Shown: piece after piece, positions 25,501 to 33,883 of the stretch
How the letters are laid out: each line of letters begins with the position of its first letter
Numbering within the stretch: the first letter of the stretch is position 1
Source: Nitrospira sp. UBA6493
GTDB taxonomy: Bacteria; Nitrospirota; Nitrospiria; Nitrospirales; Nitrospiraceae
Reading direction: 5' to 3'
Length of the DNA: 64,000 nucleotides
Assembly: GCA_002435325.1 (NCBI GenBank)
Contig: DJMJ01000028.1
Location: 1-64,000 of the forward strand
Notes under the pieces: model-generated
What the model saw: only the letters and a program-made list of their open reading frames with translations
What the model was told of the DNA's origin: nothing
Databases searched by the model: none
Translations under genes and position numbers: made by a program

Positions 25501-26382
25501 GTGTCCACCTCTACCGGCATGATAGTCATTCCCGAAAGCCAGATTCGCGCGTTGATTCGGCTCTTGTCCGATGAGAACCACCGCATTGTCGAAACGATCA
25601 GCGACAAGCTGATCGATATCGGTTCTTCAGCCGTCCCCCTCCTCCAGCAAGCGGAAATCGAACAGCCGGAAATGGCGGATCGGATCGCGGCCATCCTCGA
25701 AGAAATCCGGGGAGGCAAACTCGAAGACGAATTGCGGGCGATGGCGCTCCTGCCTGATGAGGAGATGAGTCTCGAAGACGGCGCCTTTCTGATCGCGCGC
25801 TATGCCTATCCGACGCTGGATGTGGCGGCCTATCGGCAGCAGCTCGATACGATGGCGAAGGAAATTCGGGCTCGCATTGTGGAGCGGGCGTCGGGGGAGG
25901 AAACGGTGACCGCCCTGAACCGGTACGTCTTTACGGAGCAGGGCTTCAAGGGCAATACGAAGAACTATTACGAAGTCGAGAACAGCTACCTCAATCGCGT
26001 GATCGACCGGCGCGTGGGAATCCCCATCAGCCTCTCCGTCGTCTATCTACTGATCGGCCAGCGGCTTGGGCTGCCGTTTCACGGGATCGGCATGCCGGGG
26101 CATTTTCTGGTGAAGTACGACTCCGAGCGCTACAAGATCTTCATCGATTGTTTCAACGGCGGGGCGCTGCTCACGGAGAAAAACTGCGCGCGCTTCCTGA
26201 CCGAAGCGGGCTATGGGTTCGACGAGAAGTATTTGCAGAAAAGCCCGACCCGCGCCATTCTTTCCCGCATGTTCAAGAATCTCCTGGCCATCTATTCCAA
26301 AATGGACGAGCCGGTGAAGACCGCCCGTCTTACCAGGTTTATCGAGATCCTCGGCGGCGAATCACGCGAAGATAGTTTATAG
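25501..26382 (+). CDS. SirB1/transglutaminase-like protein
   Basis: A 293-residue protein of the SirB1-type transglutaminase-like family. An N-terminal helical repeat region (about 10-80, LIRLLSDENHRIVETIS) resembles HEAT repeats. The core has ENSYLNRVIDRRVGIPISLS, LGLPFHGIGMPGHFLVKY and IDCFNGG. Typical family members lack a full Cys-His-Asp triad, so it may be a binding rather than a catalytic protein. A GTG start lies 3 bp after the permease stop, the last gene of the operon. Confidence 0.82.
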   Translation: MSTSTGMIVIPESQIRALIRLLSDENHRIVETISDKLIDIGSSAVPLLQQAEIEQPEMADRIAAILEEIRGGKLEDELRAMALLPDEEMSLEDGAFLIARYAYPTLDVAAYRQQLDTMAKEIRARIVERASGEETVTALNRYVFTEQGFKGNTKNYYEVENSYLNRVIDRRVGIPISLSVVYLLIGQRLGLPFHGIGMPGHFLVKYDSERYKIFIDCFNGGALLTEKNCARFLTEAGYGFDEKYLQKSPTRAILSRMFKNLLAIYSKMDEPVKTARLTRFIEILGGESREDSL

Positions 26383-26410
26383 CCACGCCTCTGCGCCGCG
26401 TACCCCCCTG

Positions 26411-27166
26411 CTACAGCCTGATCGTCAGCCGGTCTTTCCCTTTTGTAATGACGCCGTCGAAGCGCTCCGCTGCCTGCGACTTCACATCGTGCCGCTCCGC
26501 CACCGGATAGAAGTGCGAGAGCACCAGACGGCCGACCCCGGCCTCCTGCGCGACTTGTCCGCACTCTCCAGCATGCATATGGACCGGACCTGGCTTCGTG
26601 GCCGGGAACGAACAATCTAATACGGCCACGTCGGCGTTGTGGCAGAGGCGCACGAGGCTGTCGCAATACTGGGCATCGCCCGAATAGACCAGCGTCTTCT
26701 TCTGGTACTCGATCCGATAGCCGACGCAATGCAGGTCCGGCACATGCACGACCGGGTGTGGCGTAATCAGGGTGTCGCCGATGTGAAAGGGCCGGGTCGT
26801 CACTTCCTTGATTCGGACGCGGAAAGGCGGTGAGGCAAAGCTGGGGAATGTCGCCATGATGCTTTCCAGCAAGGGCTTGGTGCCGCGCGGGCCGATCAGG
26901 GTCAAGTCGGGCCGCCAGCCTCCGTCGTGTTTCGTATAGATGAGGGCGTCGAAGAAGAAGGTGATGAAGTCCGAAAAGTGGTCGGCGTGAAAATGCGAGA
27001 AGAGGATATGGGTCACGTTATGCCGATTCACACCGGTCTTGAGCAGATTGGAAAGAGTGCGGGGGCCGAAGTCGAGCAGGAACGTGTGGTCGGTGACGAT
27101 GAGATAGCCGGCTGCGGCTCTGGTCGGATGAATATTGGTGCCGGAGCCAAGAATAGTCAGGCGCAT
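26411..27166 (-). CDS. metallo-beta-lactamase-fold hydrolase, RNase Z-like
   Basis: A 251-residue MBL-fold enzyme. The metal-binding motif HILFSHFHADHFSDF (HxHxDH) is near residue 65, with further ligands at VHVPDLHC and YSGDAQYCDSL, and LVLSHFYPV near residue 215. It resembles RNase Z and related phosphodiesterases; the substrate is uncertain. It lies 3 bp downstream of marR and is probably co-transcribed, so MarR may regulate it. Confidence 0.85.
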   Translation of the reverse strand: MRLTILGSGTNIHPTRAAAGYLIVTDHTFLLDFGPRTLSNLLKTGVNRHNVTHILFSHFHADHFSDFITFFFDALIYTKHDGGWRPDLTLIGPRGTKPLLESIMATFPSFASPPFRVRIKEVTTRPFHIGDTLITPHPVVHVPDLHCVGYRIEYQKKTLVYSGDAQYCDSLVRLCHNADVAVLDCSFPATKPGPVHMHAGECGQVAQEAGVGRLVLSHFYPVAERHDVKSQAAERFDGVITKGKDRLTIRL

Positions 27167-27169
27167 CGG

Positions 27170-27625
27170 TCAGCCCCTACTCTTGGTGAAACTGTCGCGC
27201 AGGCGCAAGAGCAGGGAGCGGGTTTGCTCGATCTCTTTTTCGCTCATGGCCCGCTCAAAAAACGGCCTGAGGAAGGCAATGTGGGCGGCGAAGGCTTTAC
27301 GGAATACGGCGGTGCCTTTGTCCGTCAGGCTGACCTTAATCCGCCGCCGGTCGCTCTCGACGGCTTCACGCCGGACGAGCCCTTTGGCCACTAGGCGATC
27401 GAGTACGCCGGTCAGTGTGCCTTTGGTCACAAGAGTGGTTGCGGACAGCTCCGCGCAGGTCATGCCGTCCGTGTCGCCCAATGTGGCAATCACATCGAAT
27501 TGCGACGGCGTCAACTTGAGGGAGCGGATGTGCCGGCTGTCCGCGAGCCAAAAGGCCTGGTAGGTTTCCACCAGGGGACGGATCAGCTTGAGATAGGGAT
27601 CGTCTTTTAGGTGCGGCAAATCCAT
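27170..27625 (-). CDS. MarR-family transcriptional regulator
   Basis: A 151-residue winged-helix repressor. The DNA-binding part is LTPSQFDVIATLGD through TLVTKGTLTGVLDRLVAKGL, and the wing is DRRRIKVSLTDKG. The ligand is unknown. The start at 27625 is supported by a promoter whose -10 box ends 6 nt upstream; the TTG at 27661 lies in the -35 box and is excluded. It probably controls itself and the following hydrolase gene, and maybe the divergent HEAT-repeat gene. Confidence 0.88.
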   Translation of the reverse strand: MDLPHLKDDPYLKLIRPLVETYQAFWLADSRHIRSLKLTPSQFDVIATLGDTDGMTCAELSATTLVTKGTLTGVLDRLVAKGLVRREAVESDRRRIKVSLTDKGTAVFRKAFAAHIAFLRPFFERAMSEKEIEQTRSLLLRLRDSFTKSRG

Positions 27626-27631
27626 CGGGCG

Positions 27632-27661
27632 AGGATAGTCTGCCTGGTGAACAGGGGTCAA
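27632..27661 (-). promoter_or_regulatory. putative marR promoter, leaderless
   Basis: On the minus strand TTGACC (27656-27661), 18-bp spacer, TATCCT (27632-27637), then 6 nt to the ATG. Transcription should start at or beside the start codon. Confidence 0.55.
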
Positions 27662-27709
27662 GCGAGTGGACGTGAGCGTGTCTTGCCAGTAACCCTCGGG
27701 CGGGATTCA

Positions 27710-27739
27710 TTGACGGCGTGAGGGATGCGCCCGTATGAT
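27710..27739 (+). promoter_or_regulatory. putative promoter of the HEAT-repeat gene, short leader
   Basis: TTGACG (27710-27715), 18-bp spacer, TATGAT (27734-27739), then 9 nt to the ATG at 27749. It is divergent from the marR promoter 50 bp away. Confidence 0.6.
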
Positions 27740-27748
27740 CCCCTTCCC

Positions 27749-28387
27749 ATGATGCGCCGTACTGAGCAGGGCCAAGCCAATCTGACCGCCATCGTGATCC
27801 TCGTCGGACTGATTATCAGTGCCGTGTGGGTCTGGAAGCGGCTGTCTCTTGACACGCAAGAGTTCGTCATCGATCAGGCGATTCCGCTTGCCGCGGCGGT
27901 CATCGGGATCGTCGCGTTGCTGATGGTCGTGGTGAAGAAGATCCGGCGCCGCGCGCTTCGGAAGCGGGAACGGGACCGCCTCCTCGCGGCTTTTCAGCGG
28001 GAGACGGCTCGCGAGAAGCGACTTGAGCTGTCCTTTGCGCTCGCCGAGGTCAACCAATATCGAGTGGACGGGATCGACACGGTGGCACCGGCGCTCAAAG
28101 AGCTCTGGGTGACGACCTTGCGCCGGGCACTGGGAGACAAACAGCACCGGATTCGGGGCATGGCGGCCAGCCATCTGGGGATTTTGAATGACAAGTCCGT
28201 CGTGCCGCTGCTCTTGGCGGCGCTGGAAGACGATCATGCGTATGTGCGGGCCTGCGCGGCGCTGGGTCTGGGACGGTTGCGCGCGCTGGAAGCGCGGGCC
28301 AAGCTGGAGTATGTGATGAAGGAAGATTGGGATCAGACGGTGCGGAGCCGTTCAAAAGAAGCGTTGGAGCGGATTCCGGCGCCGTAA
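27749..28387 (+). CDS. membrane-anchored HEAT-repeat protein
   Basis: A 212-residue protein with two membrane segments near the N terminus (about 13-30 and 44-60), a basic juxtamembrane stretch (KKIRRRALRKRERDR), and cytoplasmic HEAT-like repeats (about 125-210, GMAASHLGILNDKSVVPLLL and CAALGLGRLRALEARAKLE). These repeats usually mediate protein contact. The function is unknown. The start is chosen from the promoter position; a longer reading starts at 27725 inside the promoter. Confidence 0.75.
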   Translation: MMRRTEQGQANLTAIVILVGLIISAVWVWKRLSLDTQEFVIDQAIPLAAAVIGIVALLMVVVKKIRRRALRKRERDRLLAAFQRETAREKRLELSFALAEVNQYRVDGIDTVAPALKELWVTTLRRALGDKQHRIRGMAASHLGILNDKSVVPLLLAALEDDHAYVRACAALGLGRLRALEARAKLEYVMKEDWDQTVRSRSKEALERIPAP

Positions 28388-28400
28388 CCTGCGGGCAGAG

Positions 28401-29078
28401 TTATTTCGAGACGCGATCCAGTTCGGCGCGGTCGGCGGCGGAGACCCGGTAGCCCTTCTCGTAGAGCTGCCCCATGCTGTTCATCAGTTGCTCTAGGTTC
28501 CTGGAGCGATACCAGCTGTCAAAGCGGGTGGCCAGGGCTTCCGCGTGGATGCCCGGTGTCTGCCGGGGATCGTACGTGAGGGTGAGAGACTGGAAGAGAT
28601 CGCGTAATTCCTCGAGGCTGTAGTGGGTATCGTCGTCACGGTCGCCCACCAGGGCAAATTCGTAGAACGTCAAACTGACGGAGAGGGCCGTCTGGGTCCG
28701 ATGGAAATCCTCCCGGACTGATTCCAATCCGCCCGGATAGAGGGTGAGGCAGTCGTCGCCGCTGGGCGGCTGGGAGACAGGCTCCCAGCGGATCGGCTGA
28801 ACGACCGCCGGCGCTGGTTTGCGCTTCTCCTGCTGGTACAGCCAGTTTATGCACATGCTGGCTTTGGCAAAGGCGGCCTTGTCGGTTTCAATCTGCCGCT
28901 GAATATGCCGGGTAAAGTCTTGATAGACGTCGGGGCGTGTGACGGGCCAGGCTGCGCCGGCTGACCCGGCGCCGGAGAGCGCAGCACAGAGTAGGCAGAG
29001 GAAAGCAGAGAGCGCTCGCGCTAGCGAAGGGCTATAGTGAGCGGGTCGTGCGATCTGCCGATTGATACAATGTCGCAT
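28401..29078 (-). CDS. secreted protein of unknown function, possible EF-hand-like loop
   Basis: A 225-residue protein with a signal peptide (cleavage after GSAGAAW, about residue 40). The mature part is helical, with CINWLYQQEKR and an acidic loop DRDDDTHYSLEEL that resembles a Ca2+-binding EF-hand, which would fit a periplasmic calcium-responsive role (inference). An extended -10 box (TGCTATACT, 29084-29092) ends 5 nt before the ATG at 29078, suggesting a leaderless mRNA. No family recognised. Confidence 0.65.
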   Translation of the reverse strand: MRHCINRQIARPAHYSPSLARALSAFLCLLCAALSGAGSAGAAWPVTRPDVYQDFTRHIQRQIETDKAAFAKASMCINWLYQQEKRKPAPAVVQPIRWEPVSQPPSGDDCLTLYPGGLESVREDFHRTQTALSVSLTFYEFALVGDRDDDTHYSLEELRDLFQSLTLTYDPRQTPGIHAEALATRFDSWYRSRNLEQLMNSMGQLYEKGYRVSAADRAELDRVSK

Positions 29079-29083
29079 GGCGC

Positions 29084-29092
29084 AGTATAGCA
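29084..29092 (-). promoter_or_regulatory. extended -10 promoter element
   Basis: Minus strand TGCTATACT fits TGnTATAAT with one mismatch. No good -35 box is seen. It lies 5 nt ahead of the ATG at 29078. Confidence 0.45.
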
Positions 29093-29155
29093 CGCCGGGA
29101 GAACGGGGCGAGGAAAGGACGGAGGATTATTCATGATTCAACAAGCAGGTAGGAT

Positions 29156-30214
29156 ATGACGTCCGCTGAGGTCGAGCCGTTTCTCACTGACAGCCTGCCC
29201 GGCATTGGGGGGCGCATGCGCACAACGCCGGAGGATTTTCAGGTCGAGGAGCGGCCCTTGTATCTGCCTTGCGGCGAGGGCGAGCATCTGTACCTGCGGA
29301 TCACGAAACGGGGGCTCTCGACTCCTGATTTGGTGAAGCGGCTGTCGTCGATGCTTGGCGTCAAGGCGCTGGCCATCGGCATTGCGGGATTGAAAGACGC
29401 GCGCGCGGTGACGACACAAATGGTGTCGGTGCAAGGGATCCAGGCCGACCGGATGGCCAGCGTGCCGGTCGATGAGCAGGTTCTGAAGGTGGACATCCTG
29501 GGACGGCACCGGAATCGGTTACGGACCGGCCACCATGCCGGCAACCGGTTTCGGCTGGTAATTCGCGATGTCGCCGCATATGCGGCCGAGGTGGTGCCGG
29601 GGATTCTCGACCAACTCAGCCGGCGCGGGGTGCCGAATTACTTCGGCCCCCAGCGGCAGGGGAAAGACGGCGACAATTATCAGCTGGGCGCGATATTGCT
29701 TGCGGATGCCAAACGGCGAGACAAGATGAGCCGGAATAAGCGGATGTGGTACCTCAATTCCTATCAGTCCTATCTTTTCAACCGTATCCTGGCCCGGCGG
29801 ATCAACACGATCGATCGCGTCTTCGCCGGCGACTGGGCGGCCAAGTCTGAGAATGGCGCCTGCTTTCTCGTTGAGGATGCGGAGGTCGAACAGGCGCGGG
29901 CCGATCGGTTCGAGATCAGTCCGACCGGGGTGCTCTTCGGATCCCGGGTGTCGTGGGCGAGCGGCGAGCCGGGCGCGATCGAGCAGGCGGTGATCACCGA
30001 GGCGGGGACGACGCAGGACGCGCTGGTGGCAGCGGCCAAGGTCTGCGGCTTTCGCGGCGAACGGCGGCCTCTCCGGGTGCCCTTGACCGAACTGGACTGG
30101 TCGCTGGACGGCTCCGTCCTGACGCTGTCGTTTGCCTTGCCCCCAGGAGCCTATGCGACGAGTGTGTTACGGGAGATCATGAAAACCGGCGAGGGGCAAG
30201 AGCCGAGGGGCTAG
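29156..30214 (+). CDS. truD: tRNA pseudouridine(13) synthase
   Basis: Isomerises uridine 13 in tRNA to pseudouridine. The 352-residue protein has the catalytic aspartate in GIAGLKDARAVTTQ (about residue 83), the family motif RRGVPNYFGPQRQG, and WYLNSYQSYLFNRIL. Length matches TruD. A purine-rich AGGTAGGA precedes the ATG. It is a single gene. Confidence 0.95.
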   Translation: MTSAEVEPFLTDSLPGIGGRMRTTPEDFQVEERPLYLPCGEGEHLYLRITKRGLSTPDLVKRLSSMLGVKALAIGIAGLKDARAVTTQMVSVQGIQADRMASVPVDEQVLKVDILGRHRNRLRTGHHAGNRFRLVIRDVAAYAAEVVPGILDQLSRRGVPNYFGPQRQGKDGDNYQLGAILLADAKRRDKMSRNKRMWYLNSYQSYLFNRILARRINTIDRVFAGDWAAKSENGACFLVEDAEVEQARADRFEISPTGVLFGSRVSWASGEPGAIEQAVITEAGTTQDALVAAAKVCGFRGERRPLRVPLTELDWSLDGSVLTLSFALPPGAYATSVLREIMKTGEGQEPRG

Positions 30215-30326
30215 AGCTTCTTGTTGTTACATGTGCGCTATTATTTTTCATGAGCAATGGCTCTGGGGCACATGGCGCTTTCCCCGAGCCCCTTGCCTCT
30301 GACCTTTAGCCTATCGGGAGGGCGAT

Positions 30327-31571
30327 GTGACCCAGGCTCAAGAAACGATCATCCTGCGGGGACACATCATCGATTCGCTGATTCTGGCGAAGGTGCTGGA
30401 TCTAATCCTGACGATGGGTGGTTCGTTTGATCTCGACCATGTGGAGATCGGCCGTACCAGAGAGGATCAGTCGCATGCGCGGATTGTCGTGCGAGCCCCC
30501 TCACTTGCCACGTTAAGCCACATCCTCCGCGCCATTCAGCCGCATGGCGCGGTGGTCGAGCGGGATTCCGATTGCGTGTTGCAGGCGGCTCCTGCCGACG
30601 GTGTGTTCCCCGATGAATTCCACTCCACTACCCACTTGCCGACTGAAGTCCGTCTCAATGAGACGTGGGTCGAGGTTCAGGGGGTCGAAATGGATCTGGG
30701 GATCACGGTGGACAACCAGCGCATGACCGCCCGCACGGTGCCGATGGCCGACGTCCGTCAGGGCGATCTCATCGTGACCGGGCAGGCGGGTGTGCGCGTT
30801 ATCCCGTTGCAGCGCCCTCGCGAACGTGATGTCTTTGCGTTCATGGAGTCGACCGTGTCGGCTGAACGGCCGCACAGTCATGTTATCGCCGACATCGCCA
30901 GACGGATGCGCACGCTTCGCGACGAGTTTCGTGCGGGAGGAGCCCGGTCCAAAGTTCTGCTGGCCGGAGGGCCTGCCATCATCCATGCTGGCGGGAGGGA
31001 TGCGCTGACTTGGTTGATCGAGGAAGGGTTCATCCAGGTGTTGTTCTGCGGAAATGCCTTGGCCGCGCACGACATGGAAGCCGATCTGTACGGCACCTCC
31101 TTAGGCTATGCTCTCACGGCCGGCCATGCGGTTCCGCATGGGCATGCTCATCATCTGCGGACCATTAACCGGATTCGAGCGATCGGCAGCATTCGAGTTG
31201 CCGTCGAGTCCGGTGTGATCAAGAGCGGCATCATGGCGGCTTGTGTCAGGAGCGGAGTTCGAGTGGTGATGGCGGGCACCATCAGAGATGACGGGCCGTT
31301 GCCCGGTGTGATCACGGATTCGATGCGAGCGCAGGCCACCATGCGCGAGGCGATTCCCGGGGTCGGACTGGCTCTGTTAGTCGCCTCTACGTTGCATGCG
31401 GTGGCCACGGGCAACCTGTTGCCTGCTTCGGTGCCCACCGTCTGTGTGGACATCAATGCCTCCGTTCCAACCAAGCTTGCCGATCGGGGGAGCTTCCAGG
31501 CTGTCGGTCTGGTGATGGACGCCGCGTCATTCCTAGGTGAACTGGCTCGGAATCTGGGGAGGAGGGCGTGA
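30327..31571 (+). CDS. TIGR00300-type LOR/SDH protein, probable ornithine cyclodeaminase
   Basis: A 414-residue protein of the TIGR00300 (LOR/SDH bifunctional-like) family. The N-terminal ~110 residues match the LOR/SDH conserved domain (ILRGHIIDSLILAKVLDLI); the rest has a Rossmann-like part (KVLLAGGPAIIHAGG) and the family motif FCGNALAAHDMEADLYGTSLG. The C-terminal half of cyanobacterial AgrE/ArgZ and archaeal stand-alone homologues convert ornithine to proline and ammonia with bound NAD. GTG start, preceded by GGGAGGG. The next gene overlaps by 4 bp and encodes the arginine dihydrolase-type partner, which makes this assignment likely. Confidence 0.8.
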   Translation: MTQAQETIILRGHIIDSLILAKVLDLILTMGGSFDLDHVEIGRTREDQSHARIVVRAPSLATLSHILRAIQPHGAVVERDSDCVLQAAPADGVFPDEFHSTTHLPTEVRLNETWVEVQGVEMDLGITVDNQRMTARTVPMADVRQGDLIVTGQAGVRVIPLQRPRERDVFAFMESTVSAERPHSHVIADIARRMRTLRDEFRAGGARSKVLLAGGPAIIHAGGRDALTWLIEEGFIQVLFCGNALAAHDMEADLYGTSLGYALTAGHAVPHGHAHHLRTINRIRAIGSIRVAVESGVIKSGIMAACVRSGVRVVMAGTIRDDGPLPGVITDSMRAQATMREAIPGVGLALLVASTLHAVATGNLLPASVPTVCVDINASVPTKLADRGSFQAVGLVMDAASFLGELARNLGRRA

Positions 31572-32380
31572 ATCGTTTGTTGGTGTGCCCGCCGGATTAC
31601 TTTGCCATCGAGTATGAAATCAATCTGTGGATGCGGAGATCGAATATCGTCGATCACGAGCGTGCTGTAACGCAATGGCATCGCCTCATGGAGGTGCTTG
31701 AGCGGGACATGGGTGTCCGGTTGGAGTGCATGCGTCCGGTGCCGGGATTGCCGGATCTCGTATTTACGGCGAATGCGGGAGTGGCTGTTGGACGGCAAGC
31801 GGTCGTGAGTCGCTTTCGCTATGCCGAACGTCAACGGGAAGAGGCGCATTTTGAACATTGGTTTCGCGCCGCCGGCTATGAGATTGTGACGTTCGATCAG
31901 GATATTTTCTTCGAAGGGGCGGGAGATCTGCTGGGATTTCCTGAGTACTGGTTTGGAGGGTACCGGCAGCGGTCTGACATTCGTATGTTTCCGCTCCTCA
32001 GCGAGCGGTTCACGCGCGAGATCATTCCTCTGGAGTTAATTGACGGGCGTTTCTATCATCTCGATAACTGTTTGTGTCCCTTGTCGGGAGGGGAACTGCT
32101 GTATTATCCCCCGGCGTTCGACTCCTATGGACAGAGCGCGATCAGGGAGCGGGTAGATGAAGGCCTGCGGCTGGCTGTCCCGGAAGCGGAGGCGCTGAAG
32201 TTTGCCTGTAATGCGGTCTGTGTGGGAGCCCACGTTGCGCTGCCAGAGGGCTGTCCGACCACGATGGAATTGCTCCAGGAACGAGGCTGTCAGGTCCACC
32301 CGGTCCCGTTGGACGAGTTCATGAAGTCCGGCGGATCGGCGAAGTGTTTGACGCTAGCCATCGATGGATTTCTGCCTTGA
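31568..32380 (+). CDS. amidinotransferase-fold arginine dihydrolase-like enzyme
   Basis: A 270-residue guanidine-modifying enzyme of the DDAH/amidinotransferase superfamily, matching the N-terminal half of AgrE/ArgZ. Catalytic-type residues are visible: FTANAG (Asn, near residue 57), FEGAGDLLGF, the histidine in YHLDNCLCPL (near 159), and the cysteine in GGSAKCLTLAI near the C terminus. Expected reaction: arginine to ornithine, CO2 and two ammonia. Dimethylargininase is an alternative. GTG start overlapping the upstream gene by 4 bp (GTGA), so the pair is one transcript. Confidence 0.82.
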   Translation: MNRLLVCPPDYFAIEYEINLWMRRSNIVDHERAVTQWHRLMEVLERDMGVRLECMRPVPGLPDLVFTANAGVAVGRQAVVSRFRYAERQREEAHFEHWFRAAGYEIVTFDQDIFFEGAGDLLGFPEYWFGGYRQRSDIRMFPLLSERFTREIIPLELIDGRFYHLDNCLCPLSGGELLYYPPAFDSYGQSAIRERVDEGLRLAVPEAEALKFACNAVCVGAHVALPEGCPTTMELLQERGCQVHPVPLDEFMKSGGSAKCLTLAIDGFLP

Positions 32381-32386
32381 AGCTGT

Positions 32387-32755
32387 CTAGCGTTTTCTGA
32401 GCAGGAAAGCCGCATAGAGCGCGGCAATGGTGATGGTGGTCAGCTCGATCGTGAGCAGCATGCGGCTCACGATCGCCTCCGGTGTCGGTGGCGACAACAC
32501 AAAATGGACGCCGAGAAATTCCGGTGGTTGGGCCGGAGGGGTTTCCCAGGGGGGAAACAGAACGGCGACGATCAATGCCCCTACCATGCCGTACAGGACG
32601 TTGAGGCTTAGTTGTTCAGGGACTTGGCTGTTCGGGGTAGTACGGTCCGGAGCTGAGTTCTGTGCGTCGAGGCGTTGGCCGCATTGCGTGCAGAACCGGT
32701 TAATTTCCGGCATTGACCGGCTGCAGGTCGGACAGCTTTGCATAGCGGCCATCAT
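32387..32755 (-). CDS. zinc-ribbon membrane protein
   Basis: A 122-residue protein with a double zinc-ribbon knuckle at the N terminus (SCPTCSRSMPEINRFCTQCG), a linker, and two membrane helices (about 50-66 and 98-118). Zinc ribbons with membrane tails are common in envelope-associated small proteins; the function is unknown. The start could also be the ATG five codons in. It is convergent with the dihydrolase gene. Confidence 0.65.
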   Translation of the reverse strand: MMAAMQSCPTCSRSMPEINRFCTQCGQRLDAQNSAPDRTTPNSQVPEQLSLNVLYGMVGALIVAVLFPPWETPPAQPPEFLGVHFVLSPPTPEAIVSRMLLTIELTTITIAALYAAFLLRKR

Positions 32756-32786
32756 ACGGTGGTTGTGTTGGCATAGGCAACGCCGA

Positions 32787-32816
32787 TTGGCAGATGCGGA
32801 CGGAGCAGGCTATAAT
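32787..32816 (+). promoter_or_regulatory. sigma70-type promoter for gpsA-larB
   Basis: TTGGCA (32787-32792), 18-bp spacer and a perfect TATAAT (32811-32816). The predicted start near 32823 is 26-41 nt ahead of the candidate gpsA start codons. Confidence 0.65.
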
Positions 32817-32848
32817 CCGCGCCGTTCCATGCGTTACCCTTCCACAGG

Positions 32849-33883
32849 ATGGAATTTCCTCTTATGCAGGACGTTAAAAAGCTAGGCGTAATCGGTGCCG
32901 GGGCCTGGGGGACGGCGCTCGCCAAACATTTGGCAGAAAAGGGGCTGGAGGTTCGTCTGTGGGCGTACGAACATGAGGTGGTCGAGGCCGTCAATACGAC
33001 GCATGAAAACAAGGTGTTTCTTCCCGGCGTCATCCTGCCGCGCGCGCTGACGGCGACCTTATCACTGACGGAAGCGGTTGAGCAGGCTGACGGCATTCTC
33101 TTTGTGGTTCCCTCTCATGTCACCCGGCAGGTGTTACGCAATCTGGCGCAATGCCTCTCCCATCCGGTTCCCTTCATCAGCGCGACCAAGGGGGTCGAAG
33201 AGGACAGCTCGAAACTGATGACGCAGGTTATGGATGAGGTGTTGCCGGAGTCGATGGAGCCGTACCTCATGGCCTTATCCGGTCCGAGTTTCGCGAGCGA
33301 ACTCAGTGCCGGAAAGCCGACGGCGGTCTGTCTGGCCGGCCGGGATCCCGAGTTGGTGGGACGGTTTCAGGCCGCGCTGATGACGCCGGCATTCCGGGTC
33401 TATGCGGATAGTGATCTCATTGGCGTCCAGTTGGGCGGGGCACTGAAGAACGTGATGGCGCTGGCTGCCGGCGTTGTCGATGGATTGGGCCTGGGGCATA
33501 ACGCGCGCGCGGCGTTGATTACCAGAGGGCTGGCGGAGATTGTGCGGCTGGGTGTGGCCATGGGGGCCGATCCACGCACATTTTATGGTTTGTCCGGGGT
33601 TGGGGATCTGGTTCTGACTTGCACGGGCTCCCTGAGCCGGAATCATACGGTCGGGGTACGGTTGGGCAAGGGAGAGACGCTGGAGACGATTTTAGGCGGC
33701 ATGCAGGCGGTGGCGGAAGGGGTGCGCACGGCGCGGGCGGCGCTGGGGCTGGCGCGCCGTCATGGGGTGGAGATGCCGATCACACAGGAAATCAATGCGG
33801 TCCTGTTCGAGGGTAAGTCCTGCCGCAAGGCGGTAAGCGATCTGATGGAGCGGGATGCCAAGATGGAGAAAGGACGGGCATGA
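32849..33883 (+). CDS. gpsA: NAD(P)-dependent glycerol-3-phosphate dehydrogenase
   Basis: Reduces dihydroxyacetone phosphate to sn-glycerol 3-phosphate for phospholipid synthesis. The 344-residue protein has the nucleotide-binding GVIGAGAWGTALA, SATKGVEEDS, the catalytic lysine in GGALKNVMALAAGVVDGL, and TCTGSLSRNHTVG. The start may be the ATG at 32849 or 32864; neither has a strong ribosome site. The stop overlaps the larB start in an ATGA junction. Confidence 0.96.
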   Translation: MEFPLMQDVKKLGVIGAGAWGTALAKHLAEKGLEVRLWAYEHEVVEAVNTTHENKVFLPGVILPRALTATLSLTEAVEQADGILFVVPSHVTRQVLRNLAQCLSHPVPFISATKGVEEDSSKLMTQVMDEVLPESMEPYLMALSGPSFASELSAGKPTAVCLAGRDPELVGRFQAALMTPAFRVYADSDLIGVQLGGALKNVMALAAGVVDGLGLGHNARAALITRGLAEIVRLGVAMGADPRTFYGLSGVGDLVLTCTGSLSRNHTVGVRLGKGETLETILGGMQAVAEGVRTARAALGLARRHGVEMPITQEINAVLFEGKSCRKAVSDLMERDAKMEKGRA

